A stretch of 64,000 bases of DNA from Sipunculus nudus. Its lineage: Eukaryota > Annelida > Sipuncula > Golfingiida > Sipunculidae. How positions within the stretch are numbered: the first letter of the stretch is position 1; every line of letters starts with the position of its first letter. The DNA is taken from NCBI GenBank assembly GCA_026874595.1, contig CM049321.1, forward strand, positions 22,144,979 through 22,208,978, written 5' to 3'. The notes beneath the pieces are model-generated. The model saw nothing but the letters and a program-made list of their open reading frames with translations. It was not told the origin of the DNA and searched no databases. Shown here piece after piece: positions 54,503 to 57,988 of this stretch. Position numbers and translations under genes: made by a program.

Positions 54503-55205
54503 TATGAAGTTGCAAAGAGACTGATGCCACACCGTGGGAATATTTCACAGGTGAACTAAAACTAAGATTAAAATGAAAGATCACAGATATGATCAGAAGA
54601 ATGAATGAGAGAGAGAGAGAGAGAGACAGAGAGGCAAAGAGAGAGACAGATATACAGCTGGATGGACAGATGGGTAGAGAGCTTGACAGAAAGAGTGACA
54701 GTGAGAGAGACAGAAAGAGAGGTGGCCTGAGTGAGAGAGAAAGATAAATGAGAAGCGATAATGTAAATGTAAAGAGAACCTCAGGGAAGAAATAGAAGGG
54801 GACAAAAACAGAAAGGGAGATACATGTATATGGATTGGAAGGGTGAAAATTGAAAGAGTGTGATATAATGAATGGCATGGATTGAGCACATAGAGAGAAA
54901 GAGAGAAACTCAGAGAAAAGTGAGGGAGAGAGAGAAAGAGAGATACTTAGAAAAGGAAAAGAGGCTTACCCTAAATCAGAATCTAACTATATATACATAC
55001 AGTAAGTTCAAATTAACATTTAATCATAATGTACTCTTTAATCATAAATTAATGTGCACATCAATCAATCACAACTCACATTAACCTATTATACTCTCTC
55101 TCTCTCTCTCTCTCTCTCAAATAAAAAGTCAATATTTTTGGACTTACCTAGTTGTATGTACACCTTTGAAACAAAAGTCTTCTTTGGATCACTGGTACCT
55201 TCCAT
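1..55205 (-). CDS. MYLK: MYLK-like long myosin light chain kinase gene, N-terminal part (14 exons, 3' part outside window)
   Basis: Seen: fourteen exons on the minus strand join in one frame with matching splice phases (1,1,2,0,1,1,1,1,0,2,0,1,1) and encode about 910 residues: leader, five Ig I-set domains, two DFRSVL motifs, a 30-residue repeat block and the beginning of an FN3 domain. Known: long smooth-muscle/non-muscle MLCK combines N-terminal Ig domains, DFRxxL F-actin-binding motifs, an FN3 domain, a calmodulin-regulated kinase and a last Ig domain; it phosphorylates myosin regulatory light chain and tethers to actin. Inferred: the kinase and terminal Ig lie left of position 1. The FN3 opening (DPPTGKP, LSWYGP) and paired DFRSVL motifs separate it from palladin, titin and twitchin relatives. 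Orthology is likely but unproven without the kinase. Introns reach 18.7 kb, almost all repeat-derived. Confidence 0.86.
116..1456. other. Intron 13, unique AT-rich sequence
   Basis: AT-rich sequence with no convincing exon, transposon end or tandem repeat. The short open frames here have no splice-site or domain support. Confidence 0.6.
1457..2302 (-). CDS. MYLK: MYLK-like exon 13, acidic region, four 30-residue repeats and Ig5
   Basis: An 846-nt exon, phase 1 at both ends; acceptor TTTTTTCAG, donor GAAG then GTGAGT. It begins with an acidic Ser/Glu-rich stretch, then has four consecutive 30-residue repeats (1704-2063) built on EKKDDG, K-x-T and KKEAPFIKD. It ends with an Ig domain (FNLTATFLGYPAPSITWYKN, then PDDTAKYRVVLENDLG) in which both core cysteines are missing but the Trp and fold pattern remain. 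The repeat block is comparable in role to the KP-rich repeats of vertebrate long MLCK, although the sequence differs. Confidence 0.92.
1704..2063 (-). repeat. Coding minisatellite: four 90-nt units (30 residues each) within exon 13
   Basis: Four head-to-tail units, each starting V/I-x-E-K/E-K and ending around FIKDxQxEx. The period is exactly 30 residues with no frame disruption. Units diverge at about a third of positions, so this is not a very recent expansion. The boundary to Ig5 follows directly after the fourth unit. Confidence 0.92.
2306..2340. repeat. (AAT/TTA)n microsatellite at the exon 13 acceptor
   Basis: On the minus strand a run of about eight TTA units is followed by TTTTTTTCAG and then exon 13, so the microsatellite replaces the ordinary polypyrimidine/branch region. 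Confidence 0.85.
3097..3531. mobile_element. TA-flanked MITE with TTCGCGA motifs, copy 1
   Basis: It starts CTGTGGTTGGCTTC after TA and ends GGCAGCCATAG before TA, so terminal inverted repeats are flanked by a TA dinucleotide, as in Tc1/mariner-type MITEs. The ends are rich in TTCGCGA-type motifs. Related copies are at 7371-7785 and 38917-39382, with a fragment near 50262-50360. Confidence 0.75.
3570..3717 (-). CDS. MYLK: MYLK-like exon 12, second half of Ig4
   Basis: Phase 0 in, phase 1 out; acceptor ATTTTAG, donor AAGG then GTGAAT. It reads ESKFFQMTYESERARLVI, then the tyrosine-corner motif EDDGVYTCIATNEMGDAK, and ends VVKVK. Joined to exon 11 it gives an I-set domain with both core cysteines and the Trp. 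The QMTYE segment is typical of MLCK-type Ig domains. Confidence 0.93.
3718..4921. other. Intron 11
   Basis: AT-rich intron. It holds a two-copy tandem duplication (about 4072-4345) and a diverged AT-rich repeat near 3790-3950 (TTTTTTCTTGATTTACAGGC) related to the one at 5345-5450 in the next intron. No exon is seen. Confidence 0.6.
4072..4345. repeat. Two-copy tandem duplication, period about 145 bp
   Basis: The pattern around AATGTTTGGAAAACAGTTGT, followed by GATGACCAGTTATAT and then a GGCTCTTACTCATCA-type segment, occurs twice with clear divergence. Confidence 0.65.
4922..5174 (-). CDS. MYLK: MYLK-like exon 11, second DFRSVL motif and first half of Ig4
   Basis: Phase 2 in, phase 0 out. 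It begins SAAKAGTSSSS, then QYDFRSVLGKPKAK, the second DFRxxL motif about 32 residues after the first; closely spaced DFRSVL motifs also occur in vertebrate long MLCK. The rest is an Ig half: PLFLSRPNDQEVNEGHS, VTLECKVKANPEP, core Trp in VMWMHEKKEIK. The end is placed at AAG then GTTATT, a weak donor, because the frame reaches TAA 11 codons later and the junction with exon 12 rebuilds a good Ig domain. Acceptor TTGCAG. Confidence 0.9.
5825..6842 (-). repeat. Tandem array of about 17 decayed copies of the exon-10 3' end plus its 5' splice site
   Basis: On the minus strand each unit (42 or about 64-68 bp) repeats GTACAGTTTATTAACCAATA, then a stretch matching exon 10 codons for HEIKDFRSVLKS, then CTAG directly before the next GTACAG. 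Copies vary (DFRTVL, EFRTVF, DFRSVF, GFRSVF). The array begins exactly at the donor of exon 10 and ends near 5825. In plus orientation it appears as repeated TTGGTTAATAAACTGTACCT. It arose by duplication across the exon-intron boundary. Confidence 0.92.
6843..7021 (-). CDS. MYLK: MYLK-like exon 10, second half of Ig3 and first DFRSVL actin-binding motif
   Basis: Phase 0 in, phase 2 out. The first 43 residues finish Ig3 (THTLEISHSLATDSGRYTV, then AVNAEGTA); the usual F-strand Cys is Thr (YTVTAVN). The exon then encodes EEHEIKDFRSVLKS, where DFRSVL matches the DFRxxL F-actin-binding motif of MLCK. The donor is CTAG then GTACAG. Its phase agrees with exon 11, which supports this donor. Two more donors in the same phase lie 42 and 84 nt downstream (see findings), and about 17 decayed copies of the exon end follow in the intron. 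Confidence 0.92.
7371..7785. mobile_element. TA-flanked TTCGCGA-type MITE, copy 2
   Basis: Starts CTGTGGTTGCCTTC after TATA and ends AGACAACCACAG before TA. Same terminal inverted repeats as copies 1 and 3, more diverged inside. Confidence 0.75.
8199..8238. repeat. (TA)n microsatellite
   Basis: About 20 perfect TA units. Confidence 0.95.
8577..8737 (-). CDS. MYLK: MYLK-like exon 9, first half of Ig3
   Basis: Phase 1 in, phase 0 out; acceptor TTTCAG, donor TTTACA then GTAAGT. It encodes SPPVFVQKPRGSTVDEGN, the B-strand Cys (VKVTCKVQGHPEP) and the core Trp (VTWTLNG), a clear I-set first half. The break after EGRFT lies 14 residues past the Trp, as in Ig1, so the two split domains share an ancestral intron position. 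Confidence 0.93.
8738..9805. other. Intron 8
   Basis: Contains a fragment of a dispersed repeat at about 9330-9460 (core TATGGTTCTATGTGTGAGTA then TTTACCATTAC) also found at 5734-5815, 30665-30825 and 62600-62735. No exon is seen. Confidence 0.55.
9806..9946 (-). CDS. MYLK: MYLK-like exon 8, polar linker
   Basis: A 141-nt exon, phase 1 at both ends; acceptor TTGTAG, donor AAAG then GTAAGC. It encodes about 47 polar residues (starting GGRFVKQNNSPFVSQPNRP, then a Ser/Gly/Lys-rich part with KMTSKTSSAGG). No fold is recognised. It connects Ig2 to Ig3 and is probably a flexible, phosphorylatable spacer. Confidence 0.82.
10430..12600. mobile_element. Dispersed repeat with internal ~280-bp tandem units carrying the GGTGGCGCCACC palindrome, copy a
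   Basis: At least four tandem units (AATGTAGGTGG starts near 10551, 10745, 11021 and 11301) share phrases such as CTGTCCAGGATGTATAAACC and GATATGAGCTTGGATGT. The right end reads CGCCATCGCATAAGCTCACA. The same right end recurs at 61258-61286, and in diverged form near 41180-41210, so these are copies of one family. No coding capacity is seen. Confidence 0.75.
11738..11796. repeat. Short TGTCTAGACGTCTAGAC-type palindromic repeat
   Basis: Three TGTCTAGAC-like units, partly palindromic (TCTAGACGTCTAGA), lie within the larger repeat element. No function is suggested by the context. Confidence 0.7.
12831..13151. mobile_element. hAT-like MITE with AGTCCAAGTC repeats
   Basis: Ends are CAGTGATGTA and TACATCACTG (perfect inverted). 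Flanks are AGTTCTAG and AGTACTAG, an 8-bp target-site duplication with one mismatch, as in hAT transposons. The interior is filled with AAGTCC/GGACTT motifs in both orientations. It has no open frame, so it is non-autonomous. Confidence 0.85.
13410..13530. repeat. Inverted and direct GCTCTCATTGGTCTGATT repeats
   Basis: GCTCTCATTGGTCTGATT occurs at about 13411 and 13510 in the same orientation, with the inverted form GACCAATGAGAGC between them (about 13447), so two alternative hairpins are possible. Confidence 0.75.
14858..15151 (-). CDS. MYLK: MYLK-like exon 7, complete Ig2 domain
   Basis: A single 294-nt exon (98 codons), phase 1 at both ends, encoding a whole I-set Ig domain: APEFITPLNDLAVQVGD, B-strand Cys in FECSVRG, Trp in LCWYHG, the D-S-G tyrosine-corner region in KLSDSGEIICEAKNSAG, and the G strand KLSVQG. 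Both core cysteines are kept. The exon is modular, so it could be skipped or duplicated in frame. Acceptor ATTTTAG, donor CAAG then GTATGT. Confidence 0.94.
15152..15873. other. Intron 6
   Basis: AT-rich, with a C run at 15292-15301 and a truncated copy of the 5-bp-TSD transposon family at about 15587-15735. Confidence 0.6.
15587..15735. mobile_element. Truncated copy of the GGATCC-ended DNA transposon family
   Basis: Starts CAGATGCAGATCCAG and contains AGGGTTTCAGACCAAATTTT and CCTGACCCCCCC, matching the interiors of the copies at 37622-37848 and 56591-56810. The right terminus is missing. Confidence 0.65.
15874..15999 (-). CDS. MYLK: MYLK-like exon 6, highly charged linker
   Basis: A 126-nt exon, phase 1 at both ends; acceptor ATCATAG, donor TCAG then GTAAGG. 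It starts with a basic cluster (KPKRSRRKYP) and continues as a Lys/Glu/Asp-rich stretch (VKVKEKVRDKGEDKE), likely a disordered or helical spacer between Ig1 and Ig2. The basic cluster could contact actin or act as a nuclear localisation signal; nothing in the sequence decides between these. Confidence 0.8.
16132..16394 (+). pseudogene. Non-LTR retrotransposon (LINE) relic, C-terminal end of reverse transcriptase ORF
   Basis: Reads DLNYHMYTRHISDTKKCQCG then EDPNHYLL in one frame and, after a frameshift near 16230, LLFGDPNIDDKSNKEIFESV and ANFIENSNRF then stop. The C-x-C-G ... D-x-x-H-Y box followed by LLFG and a helix ending in RF is typical of the last part of jockey/CR1-like LINE ORF2 proteins. 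Its probable 3' UTR continues at 19323-19655, after an inserted Helitron-like element. Confidence 0.7.
16402..19322 (-). mobile_element. Helitron-like (HINE/pearl-type) non-autonomous element, copy 1
   Basis: On the minus strand the 3' end reads TGTCTGGGGATACTCT, then a hairpin GGCACCTGCGGTGCC, then AAGAAATGTCTAG followed by T. The 5' end begins TTGTATCCCCAGACA, so the terminal inverted repeat is asymmetric: terminal at 5', subterminal at 3'. This architecture is that of Helentron-derived elements. The centre is a minisatellite of about 281/289-bp units alternating in a 570-bp dimer (about seven units), then a (GCG)n tract. Copies at 31472-33124 and 42860-44684 share both ends. No open frame of size is present. 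Confidence 0.8.
19233..19276. repeat. (GCG)n microsatellite, about 14 units
   Basis: A nearly pure GCG run inside the Helitron-like element next to its 5' end. The two other copies carry only short, interrupted versions at the same place. Confidence 0.95.
19323..19660 (+). pseudogene. Probable 3' UTR of the LINE relic
   Basis: Follows the Helitron-like insertion and ends TATTGTGTCAATAAATCATT and then CAAACAAAC, which looks like a retroelement 3' end with an AATAAA signal. The link to the ORF fragment at 16132-16394 is inferred from position and strand. Confidence 0.5.
19997..20126 (-). CDS. MYLK: MYLK-like exon 5, second half of Ig1
   Basis: Phase 0 in, phase 1 out; acceptor TTTACAG, donor TATG then GTAATA. 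It supplies strands D to G of Ig1, with HYLEVVDVTIQDKGTYTC and IENSLGSTDW, that is the tyrosine-corner D-x-G-x-Y-x-C motif and the NSLG turn typical of I-set domains. With exon 4 it forms one complete Ig domain (about residues 64-156 of the model), with only one of the two core cysteines. Confidence 0.92.
20848..22497. mobile_element. Repeat element with GGGCCCCGC terminal inverted repeats and GACGGACAGACGG tail
   Basis: The left end has AGGGCCCCGCGAAAG, the right end CTTTTCAAGCGGGGCCCT, which are inverted. Just inside the right end GGGCACCCGCTTTTCAAGCG folds as a hairpin, preceded by a GACGGACAGACGG-type tract. The interior has phrases such as AGGTCACCCATCTTC typical of molluscan dispersed repeats. 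Class uncertain; possibly another Helitron-like family. Confidence 0.55.
24940..25560. repeat. Degenerate minisatellite, about 15-16 and 30-bp periods (CATCCTGTGGGCAACTGTCT)
   Basis: Many imperfect units of TGTGGGCAAC/TGTGGGCAAT alternating with CATCCT and TGTCTT. In one minus frame it reads as CPQDD-type pseudo-repeats, but stops and frame changes interrupt it, so coding is unlikely. Confidence 0.85.
28798..29045. repeat. TCTG/TCTC-rich low-complexity tract
   Basis: Pyrimidine-rich, made of TCTG, TCTC and TGTG units. The open frames over it are low-complexity artefacts. A hAT-MITE-like end (CAGTGGCAGATCCAG) follows at 29045. Confidence 0.9.
29511..29664 (-). CDS. MYLK: MYLK-like exon 4, first half of Ig1
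   Basis: Phase 2 in, phase 0 out; acceptor TTACAG, donor AAG then GTAAGC. It encodes the A to C strands of an I-set Ig domain: KPSFIIKPRRQFADEGES, then the core VSWLFDG with the conserved Trp. The usual B-strand Cys is replaced (AKFKVTL). The split point after DGDHYK lies about 14 residues past the Trp, the same place as in Ig3. Confidence 0.92.
29665..31300. other. Intron 3
   Basis: Contains a dispersed-repeat copy (about 30665-30825, CCAGCAAAACCATCCAGGCA to GTTTACCATAACA) and a tRNA-like SINE relic (31150-31222). Otherwise unique AT-rich sequence. Confidence 0.6.
31150..31222 (-). repeat. tRNA-derived SINE head relic
   Basis: On the minus strand AGCGAGGCGGGTAGAACG resembles an A box (D-arm region) and GGGTTCAAATCC a B box, at tRNA-like spacing. 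Stems are imperfect, so this is a SINE or tRNA relic rather than a working tRNA gene. Confidence 0.45.
31301..31340 (-). CDS. MYLK: MYLK-like exon 3, 40-nt short exon
   Basis: A very small exon between a TTTTTAG acceptor and a GTTAGT donor, entering in phase 1 and leaving in phase 2. It reads DRSVEDILHTKTP and leads into Ig1. It is supported mainly by the phase logic: without it, exon 2 (phase 1 out) could not join exon 4 (phase 2 in). Confidence is lower because of its length. Confidence 0.66.
31472..33124 (-). mobile_element. Helitron-like element, copy 2
   Basis: Same ends as copy 1: on the minus strand a GGCACC...GGTGCC hairpin then AAGAAATGTCTAG and T, and TTGTATCCCCAGACA at the other end. 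About three of the ~290-bp units are present and the GCG tract is short and interrupted. One GGTGGCGCCACC palindrome lies at 32773-32784. Confidence 0.8.
33150..33890. repeat. Minisatellite of GGTCTTAACAGACA(G)GT units
   Basis: About 40 imperfect units of 17-19 bp (TGGTCTTAACAGGTTGG, TGGTCTTAACTGACAGGA, GATCTTAACAGACAGG), with higher-order blocks of about 55 bp repeated at 33350-33480 and 33545-33640. It directly follows Helitron-like copy 2. Confidence 0.92.
35210..35644 (+). mobile_element. Second hairpin-CTAG repeat family, copy 1
   Basis: Begins near TTGCTTCTGCCAAGAGGGTA, contains ATTAGATTTTGGTGTGGATC, and ends with a CTGCATTCCTAAGAATG hairpin, a short spacer, then CTAG and T. Other copies lie at 37849-38560, 42105-42405 (reverse) and 48935-49280. 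Confidence 0.65.
36329..36415 (-). CDS. MYLK: MYLK-like exon 2, Ser/Thr-rich leader
   Basis: This 87-nt exon has a TTTCAG acceptor and a GTATGT donor, phase 1 at both ends. It encodes about 29 residues rich in Ser, Thr and Lys (contains KSDTLPEKMTSVARTYGSRS), probably disordered and a possible phosphorylation target. It resembles the linker exon at 9806-9946, which also has a K-M-T-S core. The symmetric phase means it could be skipped without a frameshift. Confidence 0.75.
37622..37848. mobile_element. Non-autonomous DNA transposon, GGATCC-ended family, 5-bp TSD (copy A)
   Basis: Starts CAGAAACAGATACAGGGG and ends CCTGGATCCACCCCTG, flanked on both sides by CATAC. The interior (GGGTTTCAGACATTTTTTTG, AGTTCTGGGTTGGACCCC) matches the copies at 56591-56810, 39613-39812 and 15587-15735. 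C and G runs flank both ends. Confidence 0.78.
37849..38560 (+). mobile_element. Second hairpin-CTAG repeat family, copy 2 (split by a hAT-like MITE)
   Basis: Right end: GCATTCCTTGGAATGC hairpin, AGATTT, then CTAG and T. It carries the family phrase TTTTGGTGTGGATCTGGCAC. The MITE at 37909-38254 interrupts its left part inside CCAGGAGGGTATG. A similar partial copy ends just left, at about 37405-37616. Confidence 0.7.
37909..38254. mobile_element. hAT-like MITE with perfect 8-bp TSD
   Basis: Ends CAGTGGCAGATCCAG and CTGGATCCGCCACTG are inverted with one mismatch. Both flanks are CCAGGAGG, a perfect 8-bp target-site duplication (37901-37908 and 38255-38262). At 346 bp with no open frame it is non-autonomous. 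The host site is an older repeat copy, so the insertion is comparatively recent. Confidence 0.88.
38917..39382. mobile_element. TA-flanked TTCGCGA-type MITE, copy 3
   Basis: Starts CTGTGGTTGCCTTTTGTTCG after TA and ends ATATGAAGCCAACCACAG before TA. Both ends are dense in TCGCGA motifs. The interior has degenerate sequence and no coding. Confidence 0.8.
39485..39565 (+). repeat. tRNA-derived SINE head (CAT anticodon-like loop)
   Basis: A 7-bp acceptor stem (GTGGGGG with CCCCCAC) brackets an A-box-like TGGTGTAATGGTTAAGGTGC and a B-box-like GAGTTTGAATCCC, with CTCATGA in the anticodon position. The stems inside are imperfect and a conserved-looking tail follows (ACCCTTAGGCAAGGTCCC), so this is a SINE, not a tRNA gene. 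Confidence 0.68.
39613..39812. mobile_element. Diverged copy of the GGATCC-ended DNA transposon family
   Basis: Contains GGGGTTCTGGATATCC at the left and AAATTCTGGATCTG at the right, with CAACCTTTTGTTTAGAGTTT and CATCCTGGAGTGGACACC inside, aligned with copy A. It lies directly downstream of the SINE head. Confidence 0.6.
40735..40905. repeat. Tandem duplication around TTGGCCTGTTGCCAAATCTG
   Basis: Two to three units with AGCTATAAATAGATCCAGAC / AGCTATTTATAGATACAGAC and CTGTTG-x-xAAATCT phrases, period about 65-70 bp. Confidence 0.65.
40905..41212. mobile_element. Diverged copy b (right part) of the GGTGGCGCCACC-type element family
   Basis: Shares TTTTTGCATAAAACTTGGTA, ATGACAGCTCCTACCG and a right end ATGCCACACCATCTCATGCA with copies at 10430-12600 and 60400-61290. 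Confidence 0.6.
42105..42405 (-). mobile_element. Second hairpin-CTAG repeat family, copy 3 (reverse)
   Basis: In plus orientation begins CTAGAAATCTGCATTCTAAG and ends near GAATTCATACCCTCCTTGTG, the reverse of copies 1 and 2. Confidence 0.7.
42860..44684 (-). mobile_element. Helitron-like element, copy 3
   Basis: Same terminal hairpin plus CTAG and TTGTATCCCCAGACA ends as copies 1 and 2. It has three to four internal units and a GCGGCGGCGGCAGCGGCGG remnant near 44620. The palindrome here reads GGTGGTGCCACC. Confidence 0.8.
47764..48100. repeat. Dispersed repeat fragment with GATGTACGGACAGACGG
   Basis: GTCACCCATCTTCGAACTTG, GATATCTCGCTCACAAGGT and a GGATGGATGTACGGACAGAC tail resemble phrases inside the element at 20848-22497 and the Helitron-like copies. 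Confidence 0.45.
48935..49280 (+). mobile_element. Second hairpin-CTAG repeat family, copy 4
   Basis: Begins CTCTGCCAGGAGGGCATGCA, contains TTAGATTTTGGTGTGGATCC and ends CTGCATTCCTTAGAATGCAG then a degenerate CTATAGT. Its end is also present at 50427-50455 through the adjacent tandem duplication. Confidence 0.68.
49245..51905. repeat. Tandem segmental duplication (about 49245-50225 and 50410-51905)
   Basis: Long colinear similarity: AATGCCTGACTAAACAAGCC, then CACATTCTCACAGCTGGGG, at 49429/50660; TCATCATTCTCAATTTGTAA at 49797/51427; AGTATGGAAAGGAGGTTATG / AGTATGGATAGGAGGTTATG at 50163/51834. Spacing is about 1160 bp at the left and about 1620 bp at the right, so one copy has gained or lost roughly 460 bp (50.88-51.34 kb region). 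Confidence 0.85.
53282..53952. mobile_element. hAT-like MITE related to 12831-13151, interrupted by a second element
   Basis: Starts CAGTGATGTTAAGGACTCGA and ends GACTCCACTACATCTTTG; the flanks ATTGTGGG and ATTTTGAG agree at 6 of 8 positions. It shares the AGTCC/GGACT motif density of the copy at 12831-13151. An element with its own target duplication sits inside (53644-53897). Confidence 0.65.
53644..53897. mobile_element. Nested MITE with CAGGRCTC ends
   Basis: Starts CAGGACTCAATATAAAC and ends AATGTGGAGCCCTG (inverted at the ends), flanked by TCTAGA on both sides. The interior repeats CTTGCCC / GGGCAAGT in both orientations (CCAGTCGGGCAAGTAGG). Confidence 0.7.
54424..55122. repeat. Simple-repeat cluster: (TA)n, GAGA-rich tract, (TC)n
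   Basis: (TATA)n from about 54424 to 54500, purine-rich GAGAGACAGA sequence from 54604 to 54960, and (TC)n at 55095-55120. All lie just inside intron 1 next to exon 1. The long open frames over them are low-complexity artefacts. Confidence 0.9.
55148..55205 (-). CDS. MYLK: MYLK-like exon 1, start codon
   Basis: The ATG at 55205-55203 sits in a good context (AAAATGG). The exon reads MEGTSDPKKTFVSKVYIQL and ends at a strong donor (CTAG then GTAAGT) in phase 1, which matches the phase-1 acceptor of the next exon 18.7 kb away. No signal peptide or membrane segment is present, as expected for a cytoskeletal protein. An alternative upstream first exon cannot be excluded, since nothing in frame is required before this ATG. 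Confidence 0.75.
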
Positions 55206-55700
55206 TTTCACACACTTTTAAATATTTATTATAGCAAAATACGTCAACTGGTAGATGTAATCAGAGATGTTCATATATTATTCAGCACCCGTCTTTCTTC
55301 TTTCATAAATTAACTACACTCCCCCGGAAAGAGTCAGTTTAAACAGGATTTCGATCAAATAAGTGTAAAACGAAACTTCAGTTTAAAACATCGCACGCTA
55401 TCGTCGATTGCTGGACTGGGTGACAGCTACGCAGTACTGTAAGTGATTTCTATCTCTCTGGCTGCCAGTATTTGCAGATGACAGCCATGACTCGAGTTCA
55501 AATGTCACATAATGTAAACTTGCCTGATCTAAAACGTGATATTTTGTTCCAGATACCACCAGCGCGATTATTTGTATAACATCCCAGTTTCGGAGTTAAT
55601 TATATCCAAGGGAACACGTGCGATCCCCTGTCAGAGCGCGGCGCAACCGTTTAAATACCGGTAGAATAAGGTCTTTTCACTTGTCGATTTCACATCCCAT
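55206..55700 (-). promoter_or_regulatory. Presumed promoter and 5' UTR region of the MYLK-like gene
   Basis: The sequence upstream of the start codon becomes richer in CpG (ATCGCACGCTATCGTCGATT, CAGAGCGCGGCGCAACCG) and contains an E-box CACGTG at about 55615. No perfect CArG box or obvious TATA box at a fitting distance is seen, so the transcription start is not located. Assignment rests on position and base composition. Confidence 0.45.
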
Positions 55701-56032
55701 GTAATGGTGTTGATTAACTACAAAGTTGCGAGATGTCAATTTCAGGAATCCTTGTATATTTCCCATCACGTCTTGGTTACAATTGTAAGCCTTAAAGGAG
55801 TGGTTCGTCCGAGCATGGTTGTACATACATATAGATCTACTGACACACGATTCAATGTTCCCCTCCACTAAACTCTGTGTAATACCATTACAAAGGCCCT
55901 CTGGTTGTTGTATTGTGTGAACACTGAAGCGTGACTCGCGGAGTCGGGACAGTCCCCTCTTAAGTAAATAAATGACCTGGCGTATTTTTCAGGGACCATA
56001 TAAATAACTTAACTCTCCAAATAGATACCAAC

Positions 56033-56314
56033 GGCGCTTATATTGCTATTAGTGTACATTTCGGTTAAATTTGTTAAATTTCTGGTTCATTTCCGTATAA
56101 TTATTACTTATATCTGACATTTTCTTAGTGTTTTTCACATTCTATGGTCAGTCTCTTTATTATTTACTTAATATTTGAGATATTAAGTTAACAATAAAGA
56201 GATATATAGTGCGATAAACGCTAGGAAAATGTCAGATAAGTAATATTTATAAGGAAATGACCCAGAAAAGTATCAAATTTAACAGAAATCTATACTAATA
56301 GCAATTCAAGCGCC
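56033..56314. mobile_element. Fold-back element: about 130-bp inverted arms
   Basis: Begins GGCGCTTATATTGCTATTAG and ends CTAATAGCAATTCAAGCGCC; the arms match along their length (for example TATTACTTATATCTGACATT versus AATGTCAGATAAGTAATA) around a centre near 56170. A single-arm copy lies at 61668-61815. Confidence 0.85.
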
Positions 56315-56590
56315 TGTGTCCATACTCATGTTGCAATGCCCAAAAGGGGGCGGGGTCGTATTAAGGAATACCTCTTTATTATTATTATTTATACTGTTCC
56401 ACAATCATAAAGGCAATTGAATAGTTCACAACTTTACTTTGTAGGCCAAAATAGTTTGTCCTTACTATTGCTGCTTATACATTATTTATTTTCTTTATAT
56501 TTGGTAGGGTTAATTATTTTGATTTAACGTTTTAATATCGTTTAAAATCATAAAATGTTCATTTTCAAGAAAAATAGTTTAGGCCTACCG

Positions 56591-56810
56591 CAGAAGCGGA
56601 TCCGGGGGGGGGGGGGTGCAGGTGGTCCGGACCCCCCCCCCCCTTTTTCACCCGAAGCAACCTTTTTTAAAGGGGTTTAGACGAAATTTTGCAACCTGGA
56701 CCCCCCCCCCCCTTTTTTTTCGGACCTGATGACCTTTTTTTTTAGGAAATTCATTAGTCCTCCTGGGTTGGACCCCCCCCCCCCTTTCCTAAATCCTGGA
56801 TCCGCCCCTG
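56591..56810. mobile_element. Non-autonomous DNA transposon, GGATCC-ended family, 5-bp TSD (copy B)
   Basis: Starts CAGAAGCGGATCCGGGG and ends CCTGGATCCGCCCCTG, flanked by TACCG on both sides. The interior aligns with copy A (AGCAACCTTTTTT, CCTCCTGGGTTGGACCCC). Non-coding. Confidence 0.8.
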
Positions 56811-57988
56811 TACCGTAGGTCATTTTTATACTCATGCAGCTGGTCACAAAAAATATGTTATTGGCAATCTGGTCCATCAATCAGAGAAAAAAGAATTTTA
56901 ACCCCACGTCGGGTGTATACTGAATTACATGTAGGGCCTATACCAGGGAGAAACAACACATTCTTCAATAACTTATTGGCTGGTAATATGGAGCTATCTA
57001 TTTACTGATACCCGTGATTATGGATTGCAACAACAGTCCTACTCCCATGAGTTTTAGCACCCTTTATTTATGCAGGCCTGAGTTCTGGGACCATACGCTC
57101 CAACTTCTCCTGAGTTTGACACTCACAGACCTTATACATTTGGCATCAAAATCACTTTTTAACAATGAAAAACAGTTCACAAAATGAGGCCTGCAGGACC
57201 AGCTGCATTAAGAAGTTGAATGCCAAGGGACCTCACGGGTGATGATACGGACTGACTGACTGACTGAAGATGTGTTTTCTTTATCGAGCCACTACAGGTT
57301 GCTTTAGTCTTGGAATTCAGGCCTGCGCGCTCTTTAAGTGAAATATTGATGGAGCCGATAGACGAGACGATACACAAGTCAAGCAAAAAACCACGAGAGG
57401 CCGCCACCGTTTCCCCGTACCGGTGACCAGAGAAAGCTACAGCATTCACGGGACCAAGCCCCAAGGCAGGATACAAAAAGGCACTGACGTTAACGATAGA
57501 AACCCACCAATCCAGAGAGCATGCAGAACTCCTGCGAAAGTAAGACTGTGCGATCATTATTTTCATCATCCGCAATGATATGGACAATTGGTGCTCCATT
57601 TAATCAATCATATCGATGATTGGTTGTTTTCTTTCATAATCAATGGAATCGATTGCAATTTTGAATAATCGATCACAAACGGTTACTTATGCACATCACG
57701 GACAATTTGTTAGAAATATTTTTTCGATCGCAATGATGTTGTCAGGAAAGCTTCTCATGGCCTACATGAGTACGGCAAAAGAGCTCATCTGGGAGAATTC
57801 CGATGGTCCCTTAAAGGGAGCGAGCACGGCCTCAAATTGATATACGGTTTCACATACGGATGATGCCGTAAGGGGTACGGAGTTCCACGATTTGGACGGT
57901 CTTGGTAGGAATCATTTGAGGAAGTGCTACGGATTCTCACGGATCCTCGCGATCGATCAAGCACGAATGGTTGTATCACGATCTTCCC

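Larger units (their letters stand above)
36416..55147. other. Intron 1 (18.7 kb), repeat-filled
   Basis: Holds nested hAT-like, TA-type and unclassified DNA elements (37.4-39.8 kb), a SINE head (39485-39565), Helitron-like copy 3, a tandem segmental duplication (49.2-51.9 kb), a nested transposon pair (53.28-53.95 kb) and simple repeats (54.4-55.1 kb). 45.0-47.8 kb is AT-rich with nothing recognised. A large first intron commonly carries enhancers, but no element is proven. Confidence 0.6.

Noticed and set aside
54417-54889. Minus-strand Ser/Leu-rich frames near exon 1
   Set aside because: Arise from GAGA-rich and (TA)n simple repeats.
57177-57599. 140-codon minus-strand frame with hydrophobic segments, possible transporter fragment
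   Set aside because: No recognisable motif and no splice or start evidence; kept only as an open question in the CpG-rich region.
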